34,435 bases of DNA from Ferrovibrio sp. (GTDB lineage: Bacteria; Pseudomonadota; Alphaproteobacteria; Ferrovibrionales; Ferrovibrionaceae). Below are positions 1 to 8,485 of this stretch, one piece after another (the first letter of the stretch is position 1; every line of letters begins with the position of its first letter). The stretch spans positions 1 to 34,435 of the forward strand of contig NZ_JAHBYG010000044.1 of assembly GCF_019636075.1 (NCBI RefSeq), given 5' to 3'. The notes under the pieces are model-generated. The model searched no databases. It saw only the letters and a list, made by a program, of their open reading frames with translations, and was not told the DNA's origin. The translations under genes were made by a program, and so were the position numbers.

Positions 1-25
1 GAAGACCGAAGCGGGAGTCATCTGA
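1..25 (+). CDS. etfB: Electron transfer flavoprotein beta subunit, C-terminal end (partial)
   Basis: Only the last seven codons and a TGA stop are in the window; the frame reads KTEAGVI then stop. A C-terminus of this KTEA-x-V kind is usual for alphaproteobacterial EtfB, and etfB normally lies directly upstream of etfA. The stop is followed one base later by the etfA start, which suggests translational coupling. The identification rests on context and the short tail. Confidence 0.7.
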
Positions 26-26
26 T

Positions 27-962
27 ATGAGCAGCCTGGTAATTGCCGAACACGATAACGCCTCCATCAAGGCGCCCACCTTCAACACCGTGAGCGCGGC
101 TGCCGCGCTCGGCGGCGAGGTGCATGTGCTGGTGGCCGGCAGCAATGCCGGAGCCGCCGCCGCCGCCGCCGCGAAAATCGCTGGCGTGGCCAAGGTGATC
201 CATGTGGATGCGGCGCATTACGCCAATGGCCTGGCCGAGGCGTTGAGCGTGCTGATCGCCGGTCTGGCCAAGGGCTATAAGGCCGTGCTGGCGCCGGAAA
301 CCACCTCGGGCAAGAACGTGCTGCCGCGCGTGGCCGCCCTGCTGGACGTGGCACAGATTTCCGGCATCGTCGCCGTGAAGAGCGAAGATACCTTCGTGCG
401 CCCGATCTATGCCGGCAACGCCATGGCCACCGTGCAGTCGGCTGATCCGATCAAGGTGATCACCGTGCGCACCACCGGCTTCCCCGCCGCTGCCGCCGAA
501 GGCGGTTCGGCTGCCGTGGAAACCGGCACGGCTGCTACCGATCCGGGCCTGTCCAGCTTCAAGGGCCAGGAATTGCAGAAGTCGGATCGTCCGGAACTGA
601 CCTCCGCCAAGATCATCATCTCGGGCGGTCGCGGCATGGGTTCGGGCGAGAATTTCAAGCTGATCGAGGCGGTGGCCGACAAGCTGGGCGCCGCCGTGGG
701 CGCCAGCCGCGCCGCCGTGGATGCCGGCTTCGTGCCCAACGATTACCAGGTCGGCCAGACCGGCAAGATCGTGGCGCCGCAACTCTATATCGCGGTGGGC
801 ATTTCCGGCGCGATCCAGCATCTCGCCGGCATGAAGGACAGCAAGGTGATCGTCGCCATCAACAAGGATGAAGAAGCGCCGATCTTCCAGGTGGCCGATT
901 ACGGTCTGGTGGGCGACCTGTTCAAGGTGCTGCCCGAGCTCGCAGCCGAGCTGGCCAAGTAA
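27..962 (+). CDS. etfA: Electron transfer flavoprotein alpha subunit
   Basis: EtfA forms a heterodimer with EtfB, carries FAD, and passes electrons from acyl-CoA and other flavin dehydrogenases to ETF:quinone oxidoreductase. The 311-residue length is normal. The N-terminal half is the Ala-rich ETF fold. The C-terminal FAD domain shows [12 protein letters not shown] (about 199-210), [13 protein letters not shown] and [13 protein letters not shown] (about 243-268), and ends with the usual [18 protein letters not shown] segment. The ATG follows the etfB stop by one base. A 3-hydroxyacyl-CoA dehydrogenase follows 39 bp downstream, so the cluster links beta-oxidation dehydrogenation to the quinone pool. 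The run of GCC/GCG alanine codons near residue 42-50 is simple-sequence DNA but keeps the frame. Confidence 0.97.
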   Translation: MSSLVIAEHDNASIKAPTFNTVSAAAALGGEVHVLVAGSNAGAAAAAAAKIAGVAKVIHVDAAHYANGLAEALSVLIAGLAKGYKAVLAPETTSGKNVLPRVAALLDVAQISGIVAVKSEDTFVRPIYAGNAMATVQSADPIKVITVRTTGFPAAAAEGGSAAVETGTAATDPGLSSFKGQELQKSDRPELTSAKIIISGGRGMGSGENFKLIEAVADKLGAAVGASRAAVDAGFVPNDYQVGQTGKIVAPQLYIAVGISGAIQHLAGMKDSKVIVAINKDEEAPIFQVADYGLVGDLFKVLPELAAELAK

Positions 963-1001
963 TCACGTCGCATCGTTCAACAGGCAGTCAGGACATCAGG
1001 C

Positions 1002-1874
1002 ATGATCAAGACCATCGGGGTGATCGGCGCGGGTCAGATGGGCAGCGGTATCGCCCATGTCGCCTCCTTGGCGGGCTATGATGTCCTGCTGCAGGATCTC
1101 AATGCAGCCCAGTTGGAAAAGGCCGTGGATACGATCGGCGGCAATATGGGCCGCCAGGTCGCCCGTGGCAAAATCAGCGAAGCCGACCGCGCCGGCGCCC
1201 TGGGCCGGATCAAGACCGGCACCGAGCTGCGCTTTTTCGACGCCGCCGATATCGTGATCGAAGCGGCGACCGAGAATGAGGCGTTGAAGAAGAAGATCTT
1301 CGCCGATCTTTGCCCGGTGTTGCGCCCGGATACCCTTATCGCCACCAACACCTCGTCGATCTCTGTCACCCGCCTGGCTTCCAGCACCGACCGGCCGGAA
1401 AAGTTCATGGGCATGCATTTCATGAACCCGGTGCCGGTGATGCAGCTAGTGGAGCTGATCCGTGGCATCGCCACCGAGGAGCCCACCTTCAAGGCGGTGC
1501 GCGAGCTGACCGTGAAACTGGGCAAGACCCCGGCCAATGCCGAGGATTTCCCGGCCTTCATCGTCAACCGCATCCTGCTGCCGATGATCAACGAGGCGAT
1601 CTACACGCTGTATGAGGGCGTGGGTTCGGTGGAAGCCATCGACACCGCCATGCGGCTGGGCGCCAATCATCCGATGGGGCCGTTGCAGCTCGCCGACTTC
1701 ATCGGCCTGGATACCTGCCTGTCGATCATGCAGGTGCTGTATGAGGGCCTGGCCGACAGCAAATACCGCCCCTGCCCGCTGCTGGTGAAATATGTGGAAG
1801 CCGGCTGGCTGGGCAAGAAGGCGCAGCGCGGCTTCTACGATTATCGCGGCGAGCATCCGACGCCCACGCGCTAA
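1002..1874 (+). CDS. hbd: 3-hydroxybutyryl-CoA / 3-hydroxyacyl-CoA dehydrogenase
   Basis: This enzyme oxidises (S)-3-hydroxyacyl-CoA to 3-oxoacyl-CoA with NAD(P), or runs in reverse in butanoate metabolism. The 290-residue length fits the short monofunctional form (PaaH/Hbd type), not the large FadB fusion. The Rossmann motif is at the N-terminus (VIGAGQMGSGIAHV; glycines 9, 11, 14). The catalytic His is H139 in GMHFMNPVPVMQLVE, with N142. The C-terminal dimerisation domain begins near residue 185 (FIVNRILLPMINEA) and ends KKAQRGFYDY. It lies just downstream of etfA and was probably cotranscribed with it, consistent with beta-oxidation. Exact chain-length preference cannot be read from sequence. 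A strong terminator follows. Confidence 0.96.
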   Translation: MIKTIGVIGAGQMGSGIAHVASLAGYDVLLQDLNAAQLEKAVDTIGGNMGRQVARGKISEADRAGALGRIKTGTELRFFDAADIVIEAATENEALKKKIFADLCPVLRPDTLIATNTSSISVTRLASSTDRPEKFMGMHFMNPVPVMQLVELIRGIATEEPTFKAVRELTVKLGKTPANAEDFPAFIVNRILLPMINEAIYTLYEGVGSVEAIDTAMRLGANHPMGPLQLADFIGLDTCLSIMQVLYEGLADSKYRPCPLLVKYVEAGWLGKKAQRGFYDYRGEHPTPTR

Positions 1875-1891
1875 AGCACAGCGCCGTTTTT

Positions 1892-1930
1892 AACGCCGGG
1901 CTCCAGGCTGCACCCTGGCCCGGCGTTTTT
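1892..1930 (+). terminator. Rho-independent terminator after the etfBA-hbd operon
   Basis: The arms AACGCCGGG (1892-1900) and CCCGGCGTT (1919-1927) pair perfectly, with additional CCAGG/CCTGG pairing inside, and are followed by a T run to 1930. On the minus strand the hairpin is followed by A residues, so it should stop only plus-strand transcription. The stop codon of the convergent tlpA-like gene begins at 1930-1932, directly abutting it. Confidence 0.88.
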
Positions 1931-2481
1931 CATTTCCGCAGCAGCAATTCCGCGATCACAGCCCGCGCCGCATGGCCCGACCAATCGGCCTCGCCCAGCA
2001 GGCGCGCCACTTCGCGGCCCTGGCGGTCGATCAAAATCGTGGCGGGTAGCCCGCCGGCATTCCAGGCCCGGGCCGAGCGCATCGTGGTGTCGATATAGGC
2101 CGGCAGGTTCTTGGTGCCGAGTTCGTCGAGGAATTTGCGGACTTTCTCGGGCCCGGCACGATCCTGCGCCACGGTAACCACCTTGAAATCCGGATCGGTG
2201 ATGCTGGCGGCCAGCTTGTCCAGCGAGGGCATCTCGGCCCGGCAGGGAATGCACCAGGTGGCCCAGAGATTCAGCACCACCACCTTGCCTTTGAAGGCCG
2301 CAAGCGTCATCTCGGCGCCGTTTTCGTCGCGGAACACCGCGTCCGCCACTGGCTTTGGCGGGTCGCTGACGGTAAGTTTGGCCATATCGCCTTGCAGCGG
2401 CAGTGTGCCGGCCCAAGCCAGGGTTGGCAGGCACAGCCCAAGGGCGAGCAGAAATCCTAGCATCGGCAGCTTTAAACGCAT
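1930..2481 (-). CDS. TlpA/ResA-like periplasmic thiol:disulfide oxidoreductase
   Basis: A secreted thioredoxin-fold protein of the TlpA/ResA/AhpC-TSA-redoxin group that probably reduces disulfides in periplasmic clients such as cytochrome c maturation or copper-site proteins; the client is not readable here. I set the start at 2481 because GAGGA lies six bases upstream and because it gives a clean signal peptide ([10 protein letters not shown] then a hydrophobic stretch, predicted cut after AWA at residue 24). The mature protein has [13 protein letters not shown] with the active-site pair C77/C80 and a thioredoxin cis-Pro segment near [13 protein letters not shown]. Length is 183 residues. 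It is divergent from argH with only 10 bp between the two start codons. An upstream in-frame start at 2643 would lie inside argH and is rejected. Confidence 0.88.
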   Translation of the reverse strand: MRLKLPMLGFLLALGLCLPTLAWAGTLPLQGDMAKLTVSDPPKPVADAVFRDENGAEMTLAAFKGKVVVLNLWATWCIPCRAEMPSLDKLAASITDPDFKVVTVAQDRAGPEKVRKFLDELGTKNLPAYIDTTMRSARAWNAGGLPATILIDRQGREVARLLGEADWSGHAARAVIAELLLRK

Positions 2482-2491
2482 CGCATTCCTC

Positions 2492-3949
2492 ATGGCCAAA
2501 CGCACCACATCATCTAAGCGCACACCGTCATCTAAGGGTACCGCGCCGGCTAAACAAGCCGCCAATTCTCTATGGGGCGGCCGCTTCCAGGCCGGGCCGG
2601 CAGCCATCATGATGGAGATCAACGCCTCCATCGGCTTCGACAAGCGGCTTTACCGCCAGGATATTGCCGGTTCTCTGGCCCATTGCGCCATGCTGGTGAA
2701 ACAGGGCCTGATCACGCCCAAGGAAGGCAAAGCCATCGCCGGCGGGCTGAACACAATTCTGCGTGAGATCGAGGACGGCAAATTCCGCTTCGATCCCAAG
2801 CTGGAAGACATCCACATGCATGTGGAAACCCGGCTGACCGAATTGATCGGCAAGGCCGCCGGCCGCCTGCATACCGCACGGTCGCGCAACGACCAGGTGG
2901 CCACCGATTTCCGGCTCTGGGTGCGCGATGCCATCGACCGCATCGATGCCGGCCTGGCCGACCTGCAAGCTCGCTTGCTGGCGCGCGCCGAACAGCATGC
3001 CGATACCGTGATGCCAGGCTTCACCCATCTGCAGGCCGCCCAGCCGGTGACGCTGGGGCATTACCTGATGGCTTATGTGGAGATGGTGGGGCGCGACCGT
3101 GGCCGCTTCCAGGATGCCCGCAAGCGGCTGAATCTCAGCCCGCTGGGTTCGGGCGCGCTGGCCGGCACATCGCTGCCCATCGACCGCCGCGATACCGCCC
3201 GCGCGCTGGGTTTCGAGGCCCCCACGGCGAATTCGCTGGATGGCGTGTCGGACCGCGACTTCGCCATAGAATTCCTGTCCGCCGCCGCGCTGTGCGCCGT
3301 GCATCTGTCGCGTTTCGCGGAAGAGATCGTGATCTGGTGCTCGGCGCAATTCCGCTTCATCGCGCTGTCGGATGCCTTCACCACCGGCTCGTCGATGATG
3401 CCGCAGAAGCGCAATCCCGATGCCGCCGAACTGGTGCGCGGCAAGGTGGGCCGCATCCTGGGGGCGCAGAATGCCTTGCTGGTAACCCTGAAGGGCCTGC
3501 CGATGACCTACGGCAAGGACATGCAGGAAGACAAGGAACCCACCTTCGATGCCGCGGATTCCCTGGAGCTGTGCATCGCCGCCACCGCCGGCATGGTGAG
3601 CGACTTCACCGCCAACGAAACCCGCCTGCGCGAAAGCGCCGGCGAAGGCTATACCACCGCCACCGATCTGGCCGATTGGTGCGTGCGCAAGCTGGACATC
3701 CCGTTCCGCGAAGCGCACCACATCGCCGGCCGCGCCGTGCGCATCGCCGAAGCCGAGGGCAAGCCGCTGGAAGCCTTGAAGCTGGAACAGCTGCAAAGCA
3801 TCGAGCCGCGCATCACCCGCGATATCTTCTCCGTGCTGGGCGTGGAAAATTCGGTGAAAAGCCGCGTATCGCTGGGCGGCACCGCGCCGAAGAATGTGCG
3901 CGCCGAGATCGTGCGCTGGAGAAAACTCCTGAAGCGGAAACAGGCATGA
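2492..3949 (+). CDS. argH: Argininosuccinate lyase
   Basis: ArgH cleaves argininosuccinate to arginine and fumarate, the last step of arginine synthesis. The fumarase/aspartase superfamily signature [12 protein letters not shown] (residues 299-310) carries the flexible-loop catalytic Ser. The core starts at WGGRF (about residue 28) and includes [29 protein letters not shown] and [16 protein letters not shown]. It is 485 residues long, somewhat more than usual because of an N-terminal basic Ser/Thr extension made of an 18-bp tandem repeat ([12 protein letters not shown]). No ATG, GTG or TTG occurs in frame between 2492 and the WGGRF codons, so the extension must be translated. There is no evident Shine-Dalgarno. 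The stop overlaps the start of the next small lipoprotein gene. Confidence 0.97.
   Translation: MAKRTTSSKRTPSSKGTAPAKQAANSLWGGRFQAGPAAIMMEINASIGFDKRLYRQDIAGSLAHCAMLVKQGLITPKEGKAIAGGLNTILREIEDGKFRFDPKLEDIHMHVETRLTELIGKAAGRLHTARSRNDQVATDFRLWVRDAIDRIDAGLADLQARLLARAEQHADTVMPGFTHLQAAQPVTLGHYLMAYVEMVGRDRGRFQDARKRLNLSPLGSGALAGTSLPIDRRDTARALGFEAPTANSLDGVSDRDFAIEFLSAAALCAVHLSRFAEEIVIWCSAQFRFIALSDAFTTGSSMMPQKRNPDAAELVRGKVGRILGAQNALLVTLKGLPMTYGKDMQEDKEPTFDAADSLELCIAATAGMVSDFTANETRLRESAGEGYTTATDLADWCVRKLDIPFREAHHIAGRAVRIAEAEGKPLEALKLEQLQSIEPRITRDIFSVLGVENSVKSRVSLGGTAPKNVRAEIVRWRKLLKRKQA
2498..2551 (+). repeat. 18-bp in-frame tandem repeat at the argH 5' end
   Basis: Units start at 2498, 2516 and 2534. 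The first two (reading KRTTSS and KRTPSS) share the CGCAC start and TCATCT end; the third (KGTAPA) has decayed further. The period is divisible by three and keeps the argH frame. Confidence 0.75.
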
Positions 3950-4101
3950 TGCGCAAACCGATCCTCTACAGCGTCCTGGCCGCCCTGCTGCTGATCGCGC
4001 TGGAAGGCTGCGGCCGCAAGGATGTGCCGGATTATCCGCGCGATGCCGACGAGCGCCCCGCCGCCCTGCCGCGTCGTGGCACGCCCGTTCCCTATAACTG
4101 A
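3946..4101 (+). CDS. Small LptM-like lipoprotein (argH-lysA spacer lipoprotein)
   Basis: A 51-residue protein with a hydrophobic N-terminal segment (about residues 5-19) ending in LEGCGRKD, then a Pro/Arg-rich tail ending PVPYN. The CGRK/CGxKGP pattern after a short signal peptide is typical of the LptM (YifL) lipoprotein family, which in Enterobacteria assists maturation of the LptD/LptE translocon; in alphaproteobacteria a gene of this kind often sits between argH and lysA. The lipobox is imperfect, with Glu at position -2. The ATG overlaps the argH stop (ATGATGA), so it is translationally coupled; a second ATG directly follows. Assignment rests on position, size and the CGRK motif. Confidence 0.72.
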   Translation: MMRKPILYSVLAALLLIALEGCGRKDVPDYPRDADERPAALPRRGTPVPYN

Positions 4102-4125
4102 CAGACGTTCCTTATAACCGATAGA
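4086..4125 (+). repeat. 20-bp tandem duplication across the lptM stop codon
   Basis: Two adjacent 20-bp copies (4086-4105 and 4106-4125) agree at 17 of 20 positions, the differences all being C/T transitions. The first copy contains the lipoprotein stop codon; the second fills most of the spacer before lysA. The period is not a multiple of three. Confidence 0.85.
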
Positions 4126-4130
4126 AACGC

Positions 4131-5441
4131 ATGACCGCCGATTCCGTATTGTCTGCAATGCCGTGGTTTTCCTATCGCGAGGGCGTGCTGCATGCCGAAG
4201 GCGTGCCGTTGTCGGCCATCGCCAAGGCGGTGGGCACGCCTGCCTATGTATATTCGGTGGCGGCGCTGACCGACCGCTACACGGCTTTGTCGGAAGCTTT
4301 CGCCGGCCTGCCGGCGCTGATCGCCTATGCCGTGAAGGCCAACGGCAATCTTGCCGTGCTGCGCCATCTGGGCAGCCTGGGCGCCGGCGCCGATGTGGTT
4401 TCGGCGGGCGAGATGCAACTGGCCTTGAAGGCCGGCATCGCGCCCAACAAGATCATTTTCGCCGGCGTGGGCAAAACCGCCGATGAAATGCGCGCCGCGC
4501 TGCGCGCCGGCAATACCGGGATTTTGCAGTTCAATGTGGAATCCGAGCCGGAGCTGCATCTGCTCTCGCAGGTGGCGACCGAGCTGGGCGTGGTGGCGCC
4601 GATTGCCATCCGCATCAATCCCGATATCGACGCCAAGACGCACAAGAAAATCACCACCGGCAAGGCCGAAAATAAATTCGGCATTCCGATTGCCCGGGCA
4701 CGCGAAATCTATGCCGAGGCGATGAAGCTGCCGGGCATCAAGCCGCTGGCGGTGCATGTGCATATCGGCAGCCAGTTGACCGACCTGGCGCCTTACGATG
4801 CCACGTTCGCCCGCCTGGCCGATCTGGTGCGCGAATTGCGCGCCGATGGCGTGCCGCTAGCCCGCATCGATCTGGGCGGCGGCCTGGGTATCCGCTACGA
4901 CGGCGAGACCGCGCCCGATCCGCGTGCCTATGCCGACCTGGTGCGCAAGCATATCGCGCCGCTGGGCTGCGAACTGGCCCTGGAACCCGGCCGCTTCATC
5001 GTGGGCAATGCCGGGCTGCTGCTGTGCGGCGTTACCTATGTGAAACAGGCCGATGCCAAGCGCTTTCTGATTCTCGATGCCGGCATGAACGATCTGATCC
5101 GCCCGGCGCTCTACGAAGCCCATCACGGCATTGTGAGTGTGGCCGAACCCGCCGCCGATGCCGTGTATGCACCGGCGGATGTTGTTGGTCCGGTTTGCGA
5201 AACCGGCGACACCTTCGCCGAGGAACGCCCGCTGCCGCCGATGCAGGCCGGCGATTTGCTCGCAATTCTTTCGGCCGGTGCGTATAGTGCCGCCATGGCG
5301 TCTACGTATAACGCGCGGCCGCTTGCGCCGGAGGTGCTTGTTCATGGCGATCGGTTTGCCATCGTGCGCCGCCGTCCTACCATCGAAGACATGACGGTTC
5401 TGGAGACCCAGCCGACATGGCTAGACAAGGCGGCGAGCTGA
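4131..5441 (+). CDS. lysA: Diaminopimelate decarboxylase
   Basis: LysA decarboxylates meso-diaminopimelate to L-lysine with pyridoxal phosphate. The fold-type III barrel shows the PLP lysine K69 in YAVKANGN, the HVHIGSQ strand (about residue 206-212), the phosphate-binding glycine loop IDLGGGLGIRY, EPGRFIVGNAG, and the C-terminal active-site segment GPVCETGDTF that supplies the Cys from the partner subunit. At 436 residues the length is normal. The start follows a duplicated spacer with no clear Shine-Dalgarno. The 3' end overlaps the next gene by 25 bp in another frame, implying coupled expression of lysA and the TIGR02302 gene. Confidence 0.97.
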   Translation: MTADSVLSAMPWFSYREGVLHAEGVPLSAIAKAVGTPAYVYSVAALTDRYTALSEAFAGLPALIAYAVKANGNLAVLRHLGSLGAGADVVSAGEMQLALKAGIAPNKIIFAGVGKTADEMRAALRAGNTGILQFNVESEPELHLLSQVATELGVVAPIAIRINPDIDAKTHKKITTGKAENKFGIPIARAREIYAEAMKLPGIKPLAVHVHIGSQLTDLAPYDATFARLADLVRELRADGVPLARIDLGGGLGIRYDGETAPDPRAYADLVRKHIAPLGCELALEPGRFIVGNAGLLLCGVTYVKQADAKRFLILDAGMNDLIRPALYEAHHGIVSVAEPAADAVYAPADVVGPVCETGDTFAEERPLPPMQAGDLLAILSAGAYSAAMASTYNARPLAPEVLVHGDRFAIVRRRPTIEDMTVLETQPTWLDKAAS

Positions 5442-7990
5442 CAAGAAACACCCCAGACGAACCCCGGCAGGATATGCCGGAGGATTTCGCTGTCACCCTG
5501 CGCGCCTCGCGGCTGGCATTGTTCTGGGAACGCTTCTGGCCCGCGCTTTATCCCGCCGGCATGGTTGCGGCGGTTTTCCTGATCCTGGTCGGCTTCGATA
5601 TCTGGCGCTTCACGCCGGTCTGGCTGCATTGGGCGATCCTGGCCGGCTTTGCCCTGCTGCTGGGGGCCAGCCTGTGGCTGGGCCTGCGCGGCTTTCGCCT
5701 GCCCAGCGAGACTGACGCCCTGCGGCGGCTGGAAACCGGCAACAAGCTGAGCCACCGCCCGCTCACCCATCTTTCCGACACTCTGGCCGCCGGCCAGAAT
5801 GATCCCATCGCCGAAGCGCTCTGGTTGGCCCATCGCCGCCGCCTGCTGCAGCGACTGGGCAATGTGCGGGCCGGCTGGCCGGTGGCCGGCTGGTGGCGCA
5901 TCGACCGTTTGGGCCTGCGGGTGGCGCTGGGCCTGCTGCTGGTGGTGGCCTGGACCAGCCCGGGCGAACAACTGCTGCGCCGCCTGGAAGATGCCGTGAA
6001 ACCCGGCACGGCCCTGCCGCCCAGCGCGCTGATGACCCTGGATGCCTGGATCGCGCCGCCGCTCTATACCGGCCGTGCGCCGCTTTTCCTGGGCCGCGAC
6101 GGCAAGCCGGTGCAAACCGCCGCGCTCAACAATGGCCAGGCGAGCGCCGAACCATTGCAAGTGCCCACCGGCAGCGCGTTGAAGCTGCGCCTGCAGGCAG
6201 ACCGCGCCGACCTCTATTCCGTGAAGCTGGGCAACCGGCAATTGCCGCTCACTGCGCTGGATCAGGCCAATGGCGAGCTGGATCTGGAGATCAACCTCGC
6301 CGAGGCCGGCGGCAAGACCAACCTGATCCTGCTGCGCCGCGATGCCCCGGTGGCCGAATGGGCGCTGCAGGTGCTGCCCGATCTGCCGCCCAGCATCGCT
6401 TTCGCCGAACCGGCCAAGCAGGACAACCGCGACCGCCGGCTGCCGCAACTGGAATTATCCGTGCAGGGCAGCGACGATTACGGCGTACAGAAGCTGGATA
6501 TCGAAATCTCCCATCCCGCCAGCAGCGAACTCTGGCTGCTGGACTGGACCGCGCCGCCGGCCGTGGCCGGTGTGTTCAGCGACAAGCGCAGCTTCGATTT
6601 CACCGAGCATCCGCTGGCCGGCCAGGAAGTGAACCTGCGCCTGATCGCCACCGATGCCATCGGCCAGACCGGATCGTCGGAAACCATCGTCGCCACCCTG
6701 CCCGGTCGGCGCTTCACCCATCCGGTGGCAAAGGCGCTGATCGAACAGCGCCGCGACCTGGCGCTGCGGCCCAATGACCATGCCCGTGTGGCGAAAGCGC
6801 TGCGCGCACTCAGTCTGGCGCCGGAGGCCTACCGCGAGGATACCGCCGTGCATCTGGCGCTGCGTATGGCCGCCGCCCGGCTGGGGCTGGATCGCACGGC
6901 GAAGGGCCGCGAGTCGGTATCCGCCCTGCTGTGGCAGACCGCCTTGCGCCTGGAAGACGGCCGCTCGAACCTGGCCGAACGGGATTTCCAATCGGCCTAT
7001 GATCGCCTGCAGGATGCCTTCGACCGCGAGGCAGACGATCCGGAAATCCAGCGCCGCATCCAGGAATTGCGCGAAGCCATGGAGCGCCTGCTGGAAGAGA
7101 AGATGCGCGAGGCCATGGAGCGGCTGGCGCGCGGCGAGGAACTCGAGGAAATCCCCGAGGACCAGGACGCCATGGATATGGACGACTTCCAGGACATGAT
7201 GGATCAGGCCGAGCAGATGGCACGCCAGGGCGAACGCCAAAGCGCCCAGGACATGCTGGAGCAGATGCAGCGCATGCTGGATGCGATGAAGAATATGCGC
7301 ATCGGCCGCGCTCCTCAGGGCCGCGACCAGCAGGGCCGCAATCAGCAGGGCCGGCCGCAGCGTGGCATGGGCAATCAGCAGATGCAGGAACTGGGCGAGA
7401 TGATGCGCCAGCAGCAGCAATTGCTGGATCGTAGCTTCCGCCGCGGCCAGCAGCAGGGGCGTGGCCAACAGCAGGGCCAGCCGGGCCAGAATGGCGAAAG
7501 CGAGGCCGATGCCCGTCAGCAGGAAGACCTGCGCCGCCGCCTGGGCGAGATGATGAACCGCCTGGCCGAACGCGGCATGCCGATCCCCGATGCCCTGGGC
7601 CGGGCCGACCGCGCCATGCGCGATGCCCGCGAGGCCTTGCGCGGCAACGATCCCAACGGCGCCATGCAGGGCCAGAACGATGCCATGGACCAGTTGCGCC
7701 AGGGCATGCAGGATTTCCAGCAGGCCGGGCGCGGCAACCCGCAAGGCCAGGCCGATGCCGCCGACAACCGGCAGAACCAGCGCAACCGCAGTCAGCGCGA
7801 TCCGTTCGGCCGCACCAACAACATGGATGCGCCCAATTCCGCCGAGCAGACGCCCGGCATGGATGGTTTGGAGGGCAGCGCCTTGGACCGCACCCGCCGC
7901 ATCCTGGAAGAATTGCAGCGCCGCGCCGGCAACCGCGAGCGGCCCACGCTGGAGCGCGAGTATCTGGAGCGCCTGCTGCGCCGCTTCTAA
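5417..7990 (+). CDS. TIGR02302/DUF4175 family membrane protein
   Basis: A large protein (857 residues) of the alphaproteobacterial TIGR02302 (DUF4175) family; its function is not established. It has two N-terminal membrane segments (about 40-63 and 67-92) and a third near 160-180, then a long soluble region predicted to be periplasmic. From about residue 560 it becomes helical, rich in Glu, Met and Arg, and from about 633 to 694 it is a Gln/Gly/Arg low-complexity stretch with repeated QQGR-type units. The C-terminus returns to order (LDRTRRILEELQRRAG, EREYLERLLRRF). It overlaps lysA by 25 bp, the usual neighbour for this family. I infer an envelope role only from topology. Confidence 0.85.
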   Translation: MARQGGELTRNTPDEPRQDMPEDFAVTLRASRLALFWERFWPALYPAGMVAAVFLILVGFDIWRFTPVWLHWAILAGFALLLGASLWLGLRGFRLPSETDALRRLETGNKLSHRPLTHLSDTLAAGQNDPIAEALWLAHRRRLLQRLGNVRAGWPVAGWWRIDRLGLRVALGLLLVVAWTSPGEQLLRRLEDAVKPGTALPPSALMTLDAWIAPPLYTGRAPLFLGRDGKPVQTAALNNGQASAEPLQVPTGSALKLRLQADRADLYSVKLGNRQLPLTALDQANGELDLEINLAEAGGKTNLILLRRDAPVAEWALQVLPDLPPSIAFAEPAKQDNRDRRLPQLELSVQGSDDYGVQKLDIEISHPASSELWLLDWTAPPAVAGVFSDKRSFDFTEHPLAGQEVNLRLIATDAIGQTGSSETIVATLPGRRFTHPVAKALIEQRRDLALRPNDHARVAKALRALSLAPEAYREDTAVHLALRMAAARLGLDRTAKGRESVSALLWQTALRLEDGRSNLAERDFQSAYDRLQDAFDREADDPEIQRRIQELREAMERLLEEKMREAMERLARGEELEEIPEDQDAMDMDDFQDMMDQAEQMARQGERQSAQDMLEQMQRMLDAMKNMRIGRAPQGRDQQGRNQQGRPQRGMGNQQMQELGEMMRQQQQLLDRSFRRGQQQGRGQQQGQPGQNGESEADARQQEDLRRRLGEMMNRLAERGMPIPDALGRADRAMRDAREALRGNDPNGAMQGQNDAMDQLRQGMQDFQQAGRGNPQGQADAADNRQNQRNRSQRDPFGRTNNMDAPNSAEQTPGMDGLEGSALDRTRRILEELQRRAGNRERPTLEREYLERLLRRF

Positions 7991-8003
7991 AGCAAAGCCA
8001 GGC

Positions 8004-8363
8004 TCAGTCCGCCAGGGCCTTGTCCACCGCACTGCTGAGATCGGCCATGCTGAAAGGTTTTTGCAGCACCGCGCGCGCCAGATCCACCAGGTCGACGGCG
8101 CGGCGGCGCTCGATGGCATAGCCAGACATCATCAGCACCGGCATGGCGGGATAGTCGCGCGCCACCTTCAGAGCCAGTTCAACCCCATCCATGTTGGGCA
8201 TGGCGATATCGGTGAGCAGCAGATCGTATTTCGTGCGATTGAGCTTGATCAGCGCTTCGGCGCCATCGCCGACGATGGTAACGCCATGGCCGCGGGATTC
8301 CAGAACACGACGGATGAATTCCCGCACCGGTATTTCGTCTTCGGCTACCAGAATTTGCGCCAT
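8004..8363 (-). CDS. Single-domain response regulator, CpdR-like
   Basis: A 119-residue stand-alone CheY-type receiver with no output domain. The acidic pair is E9/D10 (ILVAEDE), the phosphoacceptor is D52 (LLTDIAMPNMDG), the switch Ser is S80 (MMSGYA) and the conserved Lys is K102 (LQKPFSM). The LLTDI-MP-MDG-EL core and a KPF ending are close to CpdR of Caulobacter, which in its unphosphorylated form directs ClpXP to substrates at the G1-S transition. Other single receivers share these features, so CpdR identity is a likely but unproven call. The gene runs convergent to the TIGR02302 gene, 13 bp from its stop. The 8364-8485 spacer upstream is AT-rich for this genome and probably holds its promoter. 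Confidence 0.8.
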   Translation of the reverse strand: MAQILVAEDEIPVREFIRRVLESRGHGVTIVGDGAEALIKLNRTKYDLLLTDIAMPNMDGVELALKVARDYPAMPVLMMSGYAIERRRAVDLVDLARAVLQKPFSMADLSSAVDKALAD

Positions 8364-8485
8364 AATGCCTTTATCGCCCGTTCCTTTGCGGCAAGGCTAC
8401 CACCAGGCGAATCCAAATCAAATCAATATTAAGCATGAAACACATCGGCTGCCTCAGCGATGTGGAATCTCGCCCACGCCAATAA

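Noticed and set aside
2111..2491. Longer argH start inside the tlpA-like gene
   Set aside because: It would run antisense through most of a signal-peptide thioredoxin gene, and the added residues do not resemble ArgH.
6455..8119. A 554-codon minus-strand frame opposite the TIGR02302 gene
   Set aside because: Antisense to a recognised gene; its Leu/Ala/His runs mirror the codon pattern of that gene.
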